From Sanderia malayensis (lineage: Eukaryota; Cnidaria; Scyphozoa; Semaeostomeae; Pelagiidae), in NCBI GenBank assembly GCA_013076295.1, contig RQOL01000374.1, forward strand, positions 930,001 through 994,000: a stretch of 64,000 nucleotides of DNA. The letters run 5' to 3'. A model generated the notes under the pieces. The model ran no database searches, was not told where the DNA came from, and worked only from the letters and a program-made list of their open reading frames with translations. This document shows positions 21,739 to 35,000 of the stretch, in pieces. How positions within the stretch are numbered: the first letter of the stretch is position 1; the number at the start of each line of letters is the position of its first letter. The position numbers were made by a program, and so were the translations under genes.

Positions 21739-24700
21739 GTTATTATATGTTTTAGATTGCTATCCTCTGTTATTTATCGTTCCGCCATTCCATTATTCGT
21801 CGCAATTGCTGAGGCTTGTTGCCTCGTTGGATGTCAGAGGAAGGTTTCCTTGCTGCGGATTAATATGAGATATCTTTTTTGGGGGATCTGAATGTTATAG
21901 TTTGGGTCGGTTATAAATTCGCGGTTGTTGAAATCTAGGCCACAAAAAAGACCCAACAGAGACATTTCACCAGCAGATACTGTTTGTATTTCTCAATCGA
22001 GTCTCAAATTTTATCTATTTTCTTTGGTAGCAAGAGAGAAGCAGGTTTTTACACTTTTTGGTTCCTTTTAAGATTTTCGATTCCGTTGCAACATTTATGT
22101 GTGTCTGCTGTTTCAGTCTTATTCATGCGGTATGGTAATCTTACTGTCTGCGATTTTTTAATTTTAGAGGATGCCAACACGACTCTATGTGCACCGGCGA
22201 CACCCAGAGCAAGAAATTTGGCCACGCTCGAAGGTAAACACACGGTTTAAACTATTTGATGATTGGGTGTCTACTGCATCTACCATGCCACTGTCTTGTA
22301 TTTCCCGTGAAGGCGTTGTTAGTACAGTCAAATCTGCATGGTGCGAGCTCGTGTAGCTCAAACTCTATCTAATTCCAACGAAATTCCCCGTCCGTTCAAG
22401 AATCACTGATGACAAATATTTTTTAAATATTTTCGACTGACTATGCATATATATTTTCTAAATTAAAATTGTAATGACTTATCATTATCATGTTGCAGTG
22501 CTTCCCACCTCAGCGTTTGAAGTTATTCATGAAAGGTTATTATATGCTTTAGATTGCTATCCCCTGTTATTTATCGTTCCGCCATTCCATTATTCATCGT
22601 AATTGCTGAGGCTTGTTGCCTCGCTGGATGTCAGAGGAAGGTTTCCTTGCTGCGGATTAATATGAGATATCTTTTTGGGGGGATCTGAATGTTATAGTTT
22701 GGGTCGGTTATAAATTCGCGGTTGTTGAATTCTAGGCCACGAAAAAGACCCAACAGAGACATTTCAACAGAAGGTACTGTTTGTATTTCTCAATCGAGTC
22801 TCAAATTTTATCTATTTTCTTTGGTAGCAAGAGAGAAGCAAGTTTTTAAACTTTTTGGTTACTTTTAAGATTTTCGATTCCGTTGCAACATTTATGTGTG
22901 TCTGCTGTTTCAGTCTTATTCATGCGGTATGGTAATCTTACTGTCTGCGATTTTTTAATTTTAGAGGATGCCAACACGACTCTATGTGCATCGGCGACAC
23001 CCAGAGCAAGAAATTTGGCCACGCTCGAAGGTAAACACACGGTTTAAACTATTTGATGATTGGGTGTCTACTGCATCTACCATGCCACTGTCTTGTATTT
23101 CCCGTGAAGGCGTTGTTAGTACAGTCAAATCTGCATGGTGCGACCTCGTGGAGCTCAAACTCTATCTAATTCCAACGAAATTCCCCGTCCGTTCAAGAAT
23201 CACTGATGACAAATATTTTTTAAATATTTTCTACTGACTATGCATATATATTTTCTAAATTAAAATTGTAATGACTTATCATTATCATGTTGCAGTGCTT
23301 CCCACCTCAGCGTTTGAAGTTATTCATGAAAGGTTATTATATGCTTTAGATTGCTATCCGCTGTTATTTATCGTTCCGCCATTCCATTATTCATCGTAAT
23401 TGCTGAGGCTTGTTGCCTCGCTGGATGTCAGAGGAAGGTTTCCTTGCTGCGGATTAATATGAGATATCTTTTTTGGGGGATCTGAATGTTATAGTTTGGG
23501 TCGGTTATAAATTCGCGGTTGTTGAATTCTAGGCCACGAAAAAGACCCAACAGAGACATTTCAACAGAAGGTACTGTTTGTATTTCTCAATCGAGTCTCA
23601 AATTTTATCTATTTTCTTTGGTAGCAAGAGAGAAGCAAGTTTTTAAACTTTTTGGTTACTTTTAAGATTTTCGATTCCGTTGCAACATTTATGTGTGTCT
23701 GCTGTTTCAGTCTTATTCATGCGGTATGGTAATCTTACTGTCTGCGATTTTTTAATTTTAGAGGATGCCAACACGACTCTATGTGCACCGGCGACACCCA
23801 GAGCAAGAAATTTGGCCACGCTCGAAGGTAAAAACACGGTTTAAACTATTTGATGATTGGGTGTCTACTGCATCTACCATGCCACTGTCTTGTATTTCCC
23901 GTGAAGGCGTTGTTAGTACAGTCAAATCTGCATGGTGCGAGCTCGTGTAGCTCAAACTCTATCTAATTCCAACGAAATTCCCCGTCCGTTCAAGAATCAC
24001 TGATGACAAATATTTTTTAAATATTTTCGACTGACTATGCATATATATTTTCTAAATTAAAATTGTAATGACTTATCATTATCATGTTGCAGTGCTTCCC
24101 ACCTCAGCGTTTGAAGTTATTCATGAAAGGTTATTATATGCTTTAGATTGCTATCCCCTGTTATTTATCGTTCCGCCATTCCATTATTCATCGTAATTGC
24201 TGAGGCTTGTTGCCTCGCTGGATGTCAGAGGAAGGTTTCCTTGCTGCGGATTAATATGAGATATCTTTTTGGGGGGATCTGAATGTTATAGTTTGGGTCG
24301 GTTATAAATTCGCGGTTGTTGAATTCTAGGCCACGAAAAAGACCCAACAGAGACATTTCAACAGAAGGTACTGTTTGTATTTCTCAATCGAGTCTCAAAT
24401 TTTATCTATTTTCTTTGGTAGCAAGAGAGAAGCAAGTTTTTAAACTTTTTGGTTACTTTTAAGATTTTCGATTCCGTTGCAACATTTATGTGTGTCTGCT
24501 GTTTCAGTCTTATTCATGCGGTATGGTAATCTTACTGTCTGCGATTTTTTAATTTTAGAGGATGCCAACACGACTCTATGTGCACCGGCGACACCCAGAG
24601 CAAGAAATTTGGCCACGCTCGAAGGTAAAAACACGGTTTAAACTATTTGATGATTGGGTGTCTACTGCATCTACCATGCCACTGTCTTGTATTTCCCGTG

Positions 24701-27700
24701 AAGGCGTTGTTAGTACAGTCAAATCTGCATGGTGCGAGCTCGTGTAGCTCAAACTCTATCTAATTCCAACGAAATTCCCCGTCCGTTCAAGAATCACTGA
24801 TGACAAATATTTTTTAAATATTTTCGACTGACTATGCATATATATTTTCTAAATTAAAATTGTAATGACTTATCATTATCATGTTGCAGTGCTTCCCACC
24901 TCAGCGTTTGAAGTTATTCATGAAAGGTTATTATATGCTTTAGATTGCTATCCCCTGTTATTTATCGTTCCGCCATTCCATTATTCATCGTAATTGCTGA
25001 GGCTTGTTGCCTCGCTGGATGTCAGAGGAAGGTTTCCTTGCTGCGGATTAATATGAGATATCTTTTTGGGGGGATCTGAATGTTATAGTTTGGGTCGGTT
25101 ATAAATTCGCGGTTGTTGAATTCTAGGCCACGAAAAAGACCCAACAGAGACATTTCAACAGAAGGTACTGTTTGTATTTCTCAATCGAGTCTCAAATTTT
25201 ATCTATTTTCTTTGGTAGCAAGAGAGAAGCAAGTTTTTAAACTTTTTGGTTACTTTTAAGATTTTCGATTCCGTTGCAACATTTATGTGTGTCTGCTGTT
25301 TCAGTCTTATTCATGCGGTATGGTAATTTTACTGTCTGCGATTTTTAGTTTTAGAGGATGCCAACACCACTCTATGAGCACCGGCGAGACCCAGAGCAAG
25401 AAATTTGGCTGCGCTCGAAGGTAAACACACGGTTTAAGCTACTTGATGATTGGGTGTCTACTGCATCTACCATGCCACTGTCTTGTATTTCCCGTGAAGG
25501 CGTTGTTACTACAGTCAAATCTGCATGGTGCGAGCTCGTGTAGCTCAAACTCTATCTAATTCCCACGAAATTCCCCGTCCCTTCAAGAATCACTGATGAC
25601 AAATATTTTTTAAATATTTTCTACTGCCTATGCATATATATTTTCTAAATTAAAATTGTAATGACTTATCATTATCATGTTGCAGTGCTTCCCACCTCAG
25701 CGTTTGAAGTTATTCATGAAAGGTTATTATATGCTTTAGATTGCTATCCCCTGTTATTTATCGTTCCGCCATTCCATTATTCATCGTAATTGCTGAGGCT
25801 TGTTGCCTCGCTGGATGTCAGAGGAAGGTTTCCTTGCTGCGGATTAATATGAGATATCTTCTTTGGGGGATCTGAATGTTATAGTTTGGGTCGGTTATGA
25901 TTTTGCGGTTGTTGAATTCTAGGCCGACACAGAGCACAAGTGAAACTAATGACTATGCCAACCCCACAGCAGGTACTGTTTGTAATTCTCAATCGAGTCT
26001 CAAATTTTATCTATTTTCTTTGGTAGCAAGAGAGAAGCAGGTTTTTACACTTTTTGGTTCCTTTTAAGATTTTCGATTCCGTTGCAACATTTATGTGTGT
26101 CTGCTGTTTCAGTCTTATTCATGCGGTATAGTAATTTTACTGTGTGCGATTTTTTAGTTTTAGAGGATGCCAACACCACTCTATGAGCACCGGCGAGACC
26201 CAGAGCAAGAAATTTGGCTGCGCTCGAAGGTAAACACACGGTTTAAGCTACTTGATGATTGGGTGTCTACTGCATCTACCATGCCACTGTCTTGTATTTC
26301 CCGTGAAGGCGTTGTTAGTACAGTCAAATCTGCATGGTGCGAGCTCGTGTAGCTCAAACTCTATCTAATTCCAACGAAATTCCCCGTCCGTTCAAGAATC
26401 ACTGATGACAAATATTTTTTAAATATTTTCTACTGACTATGCATATATATTTTCTAAATTAAAATTGTAATGACTTATCATTATCATGTTGCAGTGCTTC
26501 CCACCTCAGCGTTTGAAGTTATTCATGAAAGGTTATTATATGCTTTAGATTGCTATCCGCTGTTATTTATCGTTCCGCCATTCCATTATTCATCGTAATT
26601 GCTGAGGCTTGTTGCCTCGCTGGATGTCAGAGGAAGGTTTCCTTGCTGCGGATTAATATGAGATATCTTTTTTGGGGGATCTGAATGTTATAGTTTGGGT
26701 CGGTTATAAATTCGCGGCTGTTGAATTCTAGGCCACGAAAAAGACCCAACAGAGACATTTCAACAGAAGGTACTGTTTGTATTTCTCAATCGAGTCTCAA
26801 ATTTTATCTATTTTCTTTGGTAGCAAGAGAGAAGCAAGTTTTTAAACTTTTTGGTTACTTTTAAGATTTTCGATTCCGTTGCAACATTTATGTGTGTCTG
26901 CTGTTTCAGTCTTATTCATGCGGTATGGTAATCTTACTGTCTGCGATTTTTTAATTTTAGAGGATGCCAACACGACTCTATGTGCACCGGCGACACCCAG
27001 AGCAAGAAATTTGGCCACGCTCGAAGGTAAACACACGGTTTAAACTATTTGATGATTGGGTGTCTACTGCATCTACCATGCCACTGTCTTGTATTTCCCG
27101 TGAAGGCGTTGTTAGTACAGTCAAATCTGCATGGTGCGAGCTCGTGTAGCTCAAACTCTATCTAATTCCAACGAAATTCCCCGTCCGTTCAAGAATCACT
27201 GATGACAAATACTTTTTAAATATTTTCGACTGACTATGCATATATATTTTCTAAATTAAAATTGTAATGACTTATCATTATCATGTTGCAGTGCTTCCCA
27301 CCTCAGCGTTTGAAGTTATTCATGAAAGGTTATTATATGCTTTAGATTGCTATCCCCTGTTATTTATCGTTCCGCCATTCCATTATTCATCGTAATTGCT
27401 GAGGCTTGTTGCCTCGCTGGATGTCAGAGGAAGGTTTCCTTGCTGCGGATTAATATGAGATATCTTTTTTGGGGGATCTGAATGTTATAGTTTGGGTCGG
27501 TTATAAATTCGCGGTTGTTGAATTCTAGGCCACGAAAAAGACCCAACAGAGACATTTCAACAGAAGGTACTGTTTGTATTTCTCAATCGAGTCTCAAATT
27601 TTATCTATTTTCTTTGGTAGCAAGAGAGAAGCAAGTTTTTAAACTTTTTGGTTACTTTTAAGATTTTCGATTCCGTTGCAACATTTATGTGTGTCTGCTG

Positions 27701-28557
27701 TTTCAGTCTTATTCATGCGGTATGGTAATCTTACTGTCTGCGATTTTTTAATTTTAGAGGATGCCAACACGACTCTATGTGCACCGGCGACACCCAGAGC
27801 AAGAAATTTGGCCACGCTCGAAGGTAAAAACACGGTTTAAACTATTTGATGATTGGGTGTCTACTGCATCTACCATGCCACTGTCTTGTATTTCCCGTGA
27901 AGGCGTTGTTAGTACAGTCAAATCTGCATGGTGCGAGCTCGTGTAGCTCAAACTCTATCTAATTCCAACGAAATTCCCCGTCCGTTCAAGAATCACTGAT
28001 GACAAATATTTTTTAAATATTTTCGACTGACTATGCATATATATTTTCTAAATTAAAATTGTAATGACTTATCATTATCATGTTGCAGTGCTTCCCACCT
28101 CAGCGTTTGAAGTTATTCATGAAAGGTTATTATATGCTTTAGATTGCTATCCCCTGTTATTTATCGTTCCGCCATTCCATTATTCATCGTAATTGCTGAG
28201 GCTTGTTGCCTCGCTGGATGTCAGAGGAAGGTTTCCTTGCTGCGGATTAATATGAGATATCTTTTTGGGGGGATCTGAATGTTATAGTTTGGGTCGGTTA
28301 TAAATTCGCGGTTGTTGAATTCTAGGCCACGAAAAAGACCCAACAGAGACATTTCAACAGAAGGTACTGTTTGTATTTCTCAATCGAGTCTCAAATTTTA
28401 TCTATTTTCTTTGGTAGCAAGAGAGAAGCAAGTTTTTAAACTTTTTGGTTACTTTTAAGATTTTCGATTCCGTTGCAACATTTATGTGTGTCTGCTGTTT
28501 CAGTCTTATTCATGCGGTATGGTAATCTTACTGTCTGCGATTTTTTAATTTTAGAGG

Positions 28558-29073
28558 ATGCCAACACGACTCTATGTGCACCGGCGACACCCAGAGCAAG
28601 AAATTTGGCCACGCTCGAAGGTAAAAACACGGTTTAAACTATTTGATGATTGGGTGTCTACTGCATCTACCATGCCACTGTCTTGTATTTCCCGTGAAGG
28701 CGTTGTTAGTACAGTCAAATCTGCATGGTGCGAGCTCCAGAGGAAGGTTTCCTTGCTGCGGATTAATATGAGATATCTTTTTGGGGGGATCTGAATGTTA
28801 TAGTTTGGGTCGGTTATAAATTCGCGGTTGTTGAATTCTAGGCCACGAAAAAGACCCAACAGAGACATTTCAACAGAAGGTACTGTTTGTATTTCTCAAT
28901 CGAGTCTCAAATTTTATCTATTTTCTTTGGTAGCAAGAGAGAAGCAAGTTTTTAAACTTTTTGGTTACTTTTAAGATTTTCGATTCCGTTGCAACATTTA
29001 TGTGTGTCTGCTGTTTCAGTCTTATTCATGCGGTATGGTAATCTTACTGTCTGCGATTTTTTAATTTTAGAGG
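28558..29073 (+). repeat. Deleted 516-bp array unit
   Basis: The unit whose E3 starts at 28558 is followed by the next E3 after 516 bp instead of 797. The join reads gcgagct|ccagaggaagg near 28738, removing the segment that contains E1 and both its borders (about 281 bp). E3 and the following E2 remain. Confidence 0.9.
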
Positions 29074-32000
29074 ATGCCAACACGACTCTATGTGCACCGG
29101 CGACACCCAGAGCAAGAAATTTGGCCACGCTCGAAGGTAAACACACGGTTTAAGCTACTTGATGATTGGGTGTCTACTGCATCTACCATGCCACTGTCTT
29201 GTATTTCCCGTGAAGGCGTTGTTACTACAGTCAAATCTGCATGGTGCGAGCTCGTGTAGCTCAAACTCTATCTAATTCCAACGAAATTCCCCGTCCCTTC
29301 AAGAATCACTGATGACAAATATTTTTTAAATATTTTCTACTGCCTATGCATATATATTTTCTAAATTAAAATTGTAATGACTTATCATTATCATGTTGCA
29401 GTGCTTCCCACCTCAGCGTTTGAAGTTATTCATGAAAGGTTATTATATGCTTTAGATTGCTATCCCCTGTTATTTATCGTTCCGCCATTCCATTATTCAT
29501 CGTAATTGCTGAGGCTTGTTGCCTCGCTGGATGTCAGAGGAAGGTTTCCTTGCTGCGGATTAATATGAGATATCTTCTTTGGGGGATCTGAATGTTATAG
29601 TTTGGGTCGGTTATGATTTTACGGTTGTTGAATTCTAGGCCGACACAGAGCACAAGTGAAACTAATGACTATGCCAACCCCACAGCAGGTACTGTTTGTA
29701 TTTCTCAATCGAGTCTCAAATTTTATCTATTTTCTTTGGTAGCAAGAGAGAAGCAGGTTTTTACACTTTTTGGTTCCTTTTAAGATTTTCGATTCCGTTG
29801 CAACATTTATGTGTGTCTGCTGTTTCAGTCTTATTCATGCGGTATGGTAATTTTACTGTGTGCGATTTTTTAGTTTTAGAGGATGCCAACACCACTCTAT
29901 GAGCACCGGCGAGACCCAGAGCAAGAAATTTGGCTGCGCTCGAAGGTAAACACACGGTTTAAGCTACTTGATGATTGGGTGTCTACTGCATCTACCATGC
30001 CACTGTCTTGTATTTCCCGTGAAGGCGTTGTTAGTACAGTCAAATCTGCATGGTGCGAGCTCGTGTAGCTCAAACTCTATCTAATTCCAACGAAATTCCC
30101 CGTCCGTTCAAGAATCACTGATGACAAATATTTTTTAAATATTTTCTACTGACTATGCATATATATTTTCTAAATTAAAATTGTAATGACTTATCATTAT
30201 CATGTTGCAGTGCTTCCCACCTCAGCGTTTGAAGTTATTCATGAAAGGTTATTATATGCTTTAGATTGCTATCCGCTGTTATTTATCGTTCCGCCATTCC
30301 ATTATTCATCGTAATTGCTGAGGCTTGTTGCCTCGCTGGATGTCAGAGGAAGGTTTCCTTGCTGCGGATTAATATGAGATATCTTTTTTGGGGGATCTGA
30401 ATGTTATAGTTTGGGTCGGTTATAAATTCGCGGTTGTTGAATTCTAGGCCACGAAAAAGACCCAACAGAGACATTTCAACAGAAGGTACTGTTTGTATTT
30501 CTCAATCGAGTCTCAAATTTTATCTATTTTCTTTGGTAGCAAGAGAGAAGCAAGTTTTTAAACTTTTTGGTTACTTTTAAGATTTTCGATTCCGTTGCAA
30601 CATTTATGTGTGTCTGCTGTTTCAGTCTTATTCATGCGGTATGGTAATCTTACTGTCTGCGATTTTTTAATTTTAGAGGATGCCAACACGACTCTATGTG
30701 CACCGGCGACACCCAGAGCAAGAAATTTGGCCACGCTCGAAGGTAAACACACGGTTTAAACTATTTGATGATTGGGTGTCTACTGCATCTACCATGCCAC
30801 TGTCTTGTATTTCCCGTGAAGGCGTTGTTAGTACAGTCAAATCTGCATGGTGCGAGCTCGTGTAGCTCAAACTCTATCTAATTCCAACGAAATTCCCCGT
30901 CCGTTCAAGAATCACTGATGACAAATACTTTTTAAATATTTTCGACTGACTATGCATATATATTTTCTAAATTAAAATTGTAATGACTTATCATTATCAT
31001 GTTGCAGTGCTTCCCACCTCAGCGTTTGAAGTTATTCATGAAAGGTTATTATATGCTTTAGATTGCTATCCCCTGTTATTTATCGTTCCGCCATTCCATT
31101 ATTCATCGTAATTGCTGAGGCTTGTTGCCTCGCTGGATGTCAGAGGAAGGTTTCCTTGCTGCGGATTAATATGAGATATCTTTTTTGGGGGATCTGAATG
31201 TTATAGTTTGGGTCGGTTATAAATTCGCGGTTGTTGAAATCTAGGCCACAAAAAAGACCCAACAGAGACATTTCACCAGCAGGTACTGTTTGTATTTCTC
31301 AATCGAGTCTCAAATTTTATCTATTTTCTTTGGTAGCAAGAGAGAAGCAGGTTTTTACACTTTTTGGTTCCTTTTAAGATTTTCGATTCCGTTGCAACAT
31401 TTATGTGTGTCTGCTGTTTCAGTCTTATTCATGCGGTATGGTAATTTTACTGTCTGCGATTTTTTAGTTTTAGAGGATGCCAACACCACTCTATGAGCAC
31501 CGGCGAGACCCAGAGCAAGAAATTTGGCTGCGCTCGAAGGTAAACACACGGTTTAAGCTACTTGATGATTGGGTGTCTACTGCATCTACCATGCCACTGT
31601 CTTGTATTTCCCGTGAAGGCGTTGTTACTACAGTCAAATCTGCATGGTGCGAGCTCGTGTAGCTCAAACTCTATCTAATTCCAACGAAATTCCCCGTCCC
31701 TTCAAGAATCACTGATGACAAATATTTTTTAAATATTTTCTACTGCCTATGCATATATATTTTCTAAATTAAAATTGTAATGACTTATCATTATCATGTT
31801 GCAGTGCTTCCCACCTCAGCGCTTGAAGTTATTCATGAAAGGTTATTATATGCTTTAGATTGCTATCCCCTGTTATTTATCGTTCCGCCATTCCATTATT
31901 CATCGTAATTGCTGAGGCTTGTTGCCTCGCTGGATGTCAGAGGAAGGTTTCCTTGCTGCGGATTAATATGAGATATCTTCTTTGGGGGATCTGAATGTTA

Positions 32001-35000
32001 TAGTTTGGGTCGGTTATGATTTTGCGGTTGTTGAATTCTAGGCCGACACAGAGCACAAGTGAAACTAATGACTATGCCAACCCCACAGCAGGTACTGTTT
32101 GTATTTCTCAATCGAGTCTCAAATTTTATCTATTTTCTTTGGTAGCAAGAGAGAAGCAGGTTTTTACACTTTTTGGTTCCTTTTAAGATTTTCGATTCCG
32201 TTGCAACATTTATGTGTGTCTGCTGTTTCAGTCTTATTCATGCGGTATGGTAATTTTACTGTGTGCGATTTTTTAGTTTTAGAGGATGCCAACACCACTC
32301 TATGAGCACCGGCGAGACCAAGAGCAAGAAATTTGGCTGCGCTCGAAGGTAAACACACGGTTTAAGCTACTTGATGATTGGGTGTCTACTGCATCTACCA
32401 TGCCATTGTCTTGTATTTCCCGTGAAGGCGTTGTTAGTACAGTCAAATCTGCATGGTGCGAGCTCGTGTAGCTCAAACTCGATCTAATTCCAACGAAATT
32501 CCCCGTCCCTTCAAGAATCACTGATGACAAATATTTTTTAAATATTTTCTACTGCCTATGCATATATATTTTCTAAATTAAAATTGTAATGACTTATCAT
32601 TATCATGTTGCAGTGCTTCCCACCTCAGCGTTTGAAGTTATTCATGAAAGGTTATTATATGCTTTAGATTGCTATCCCCTGTTATTTATCGTTCCGCCAT
32701 TCCATTATTCATCGTAATTGCTGAGGCTTGTTGCCTCGCTGGATGTCAGAGGAAGGTTTCCTTGCTGCGGATTAATATGAGATATCTTTTTTGGGGGATC
32801 TGAATGTTATAGTTTGGGTCGGTTATGATTTTGCAGTTGTTGAATTCTAGGCCGACACAGAGCACAAGTGAAACTAATGACTATGCCAACCCCACAGCAG
32901 GTACTGTTTGTATTTCTCAATCGAGTCTCAAATTTTATCTATTTTCTTTGGTAGCAAGAGAGAAGCAGGTTTTTACACTTTTTGGTTCCTTTTAAGATTT
33001 TCGATTCCGTTGCAACATTTATGTGTGTCTGCTGTTTCAGTCTTATTCATGCGGTATGGTAATTTTACTGTCTGCGATTTTTTAGTTTTAGAGGATGCCA
33101 ACACCACTCTATGAGCACCGGCGAGACCCAGAGCAAGAAATTTGGCTGCGCTCGAAGGTAAACACACGGTTTAAGCTACTTGATAATTGGGTGTCTACTG
33201 CATCTACCATGCCACTGTCTTGTATTTCCCGTGAAGGCGTTGTTACTACAGTCAAATCTGCATGGTGCGAGCTCGTGTAGCTCAAACTCCATCTAATTCC
33301 AACGAAATTCCCCGTCCCTTCAAGAATCACTGATGACAAATATTTTTTAAATATTTTCTACTGCCTATGCATATATATTTTCTAAATTAAAATTGTAATG
33401 ACTTATCATTATCATGTTGCAGTGCTTCCCACCTCAGCGTTTGAAGTTATTCATGAAAGGTTATTATATGCTTTAGATTGCTATCTCCTGTTATTTATCG
33501 TTCCGCCATTCCATTATTCATCGTAATTGCTGAGGCTTGTTGCCTCGCTGGATGTCAGAGGAACGTTTCCTTGCTGCGGATTAATATGAGATATCTTCTT
33601 TGGGGGATCTGAATGTTATAGTTTGGGTCGGTTATGATTTTGCGGTTGTTGAATTCTAGGCCGACACAGAGCACAAGTGAAACTAATGACTATGCCAACC
33701 CCACAGCAGGTACTGTTTGTATTTCTCAATCGAGTCTCAAATTTTATCTATTTTCTTTGGTAGCAAGAGAGAAGCAGGTTTTTACACTTTTTGGTTCCTT
33801 TTAAGATTTTCGACTCCGTTGCAACATTTATGTGTGTCTGCTGTTTCAGTCTTATTCATGCGGTATGGTAATTTTACTGTCTGCGATTTTTTAGTTTTAG
33901 AGGATGCCAACACCACTCTATGTGCACCGGCGAGACCCAGAGCAAGAAATTTGGCTGCGCTCGAAGGTAAACACACGGTTTAAGCTACTTGATGATTGGG
34001 TGTCTACTGCATCTACCATGCCACTGTCTTGTATTTCCCGTGAAGGCGTTGTTAGTACAGTCAAATCTGCATGGTGCAAGCTCGTGTAGCTCAAACTCTA
34101 TCTAATTCCAACGAAATTCCCGGTCTCTTCTAGAATCACTGATGACAAATATTTTTTAAATATTTTCTACTGACTATGCATATATATTTTCTAAATTAAA
34201 ATTGTAATGACTTATCATTATCATGTTGCAGTGCTTCCCACCTCAGCGTTTGAAGATATTCATGAAAGGTTATTATATGCTTTAGATTGCTATCCTCTGT
34301 TATTTATCGTTCCGCCATTCCATTATTCATCGCAATTGCTGAGGCTTGTTGCCTCGTTGGATGTCAGAGGAAGGTTTCCTTGCTGCGGATTAATATGAGA
34401 TATCTTTTTTGGGGGATCTGAATGTTATAGTTTGGGTCGGTTATGATTTTGCGGTTGTTGAATTCTAGGCCGACACAGAGCACAAGTGAAACTAATGACT
34501 ATGCCAACCCCATAGCAGGTACTGTTTGTATTTCTCAATCGAGTCTCAAATTTTATCTATTTTCTTTGGTAGCAAGAGAGAAGCAGGTTTTTACACTTTT
34601 TGGTTCCTTTTAAGATTTTCGATTCCGTTGCAACATTTATGTGTGTCTGCTGTTTCAGTCTTATTCATGCGGTATGGTAATTTTACTGTCTGCGATTTTT
34701 TAGTTTTAGAGGATGCCAACACCACTCTATGAGCACCGGCGAGACCCAGAGCAAGAAATTTGGCTGCGCTCGAAGGTAAACACACGGTTTAAGCTACTTG
34801 ATGATTGGGTGTCTACTGCATCTACCATGCCACTGTCTTGTATTTCCCGTGAAGGCGTTGTTACTACAGTCAAATCTGCATGGTGCGAGCTCGTGTAGCT
34901 CAAACTCTATCTAATTCCAACGAAATTCCCCGTCCCTTCAAGAATCACTGATGACAAATATTTTTTAAATATTTTCTACTGACTATGCATATATATTTTC

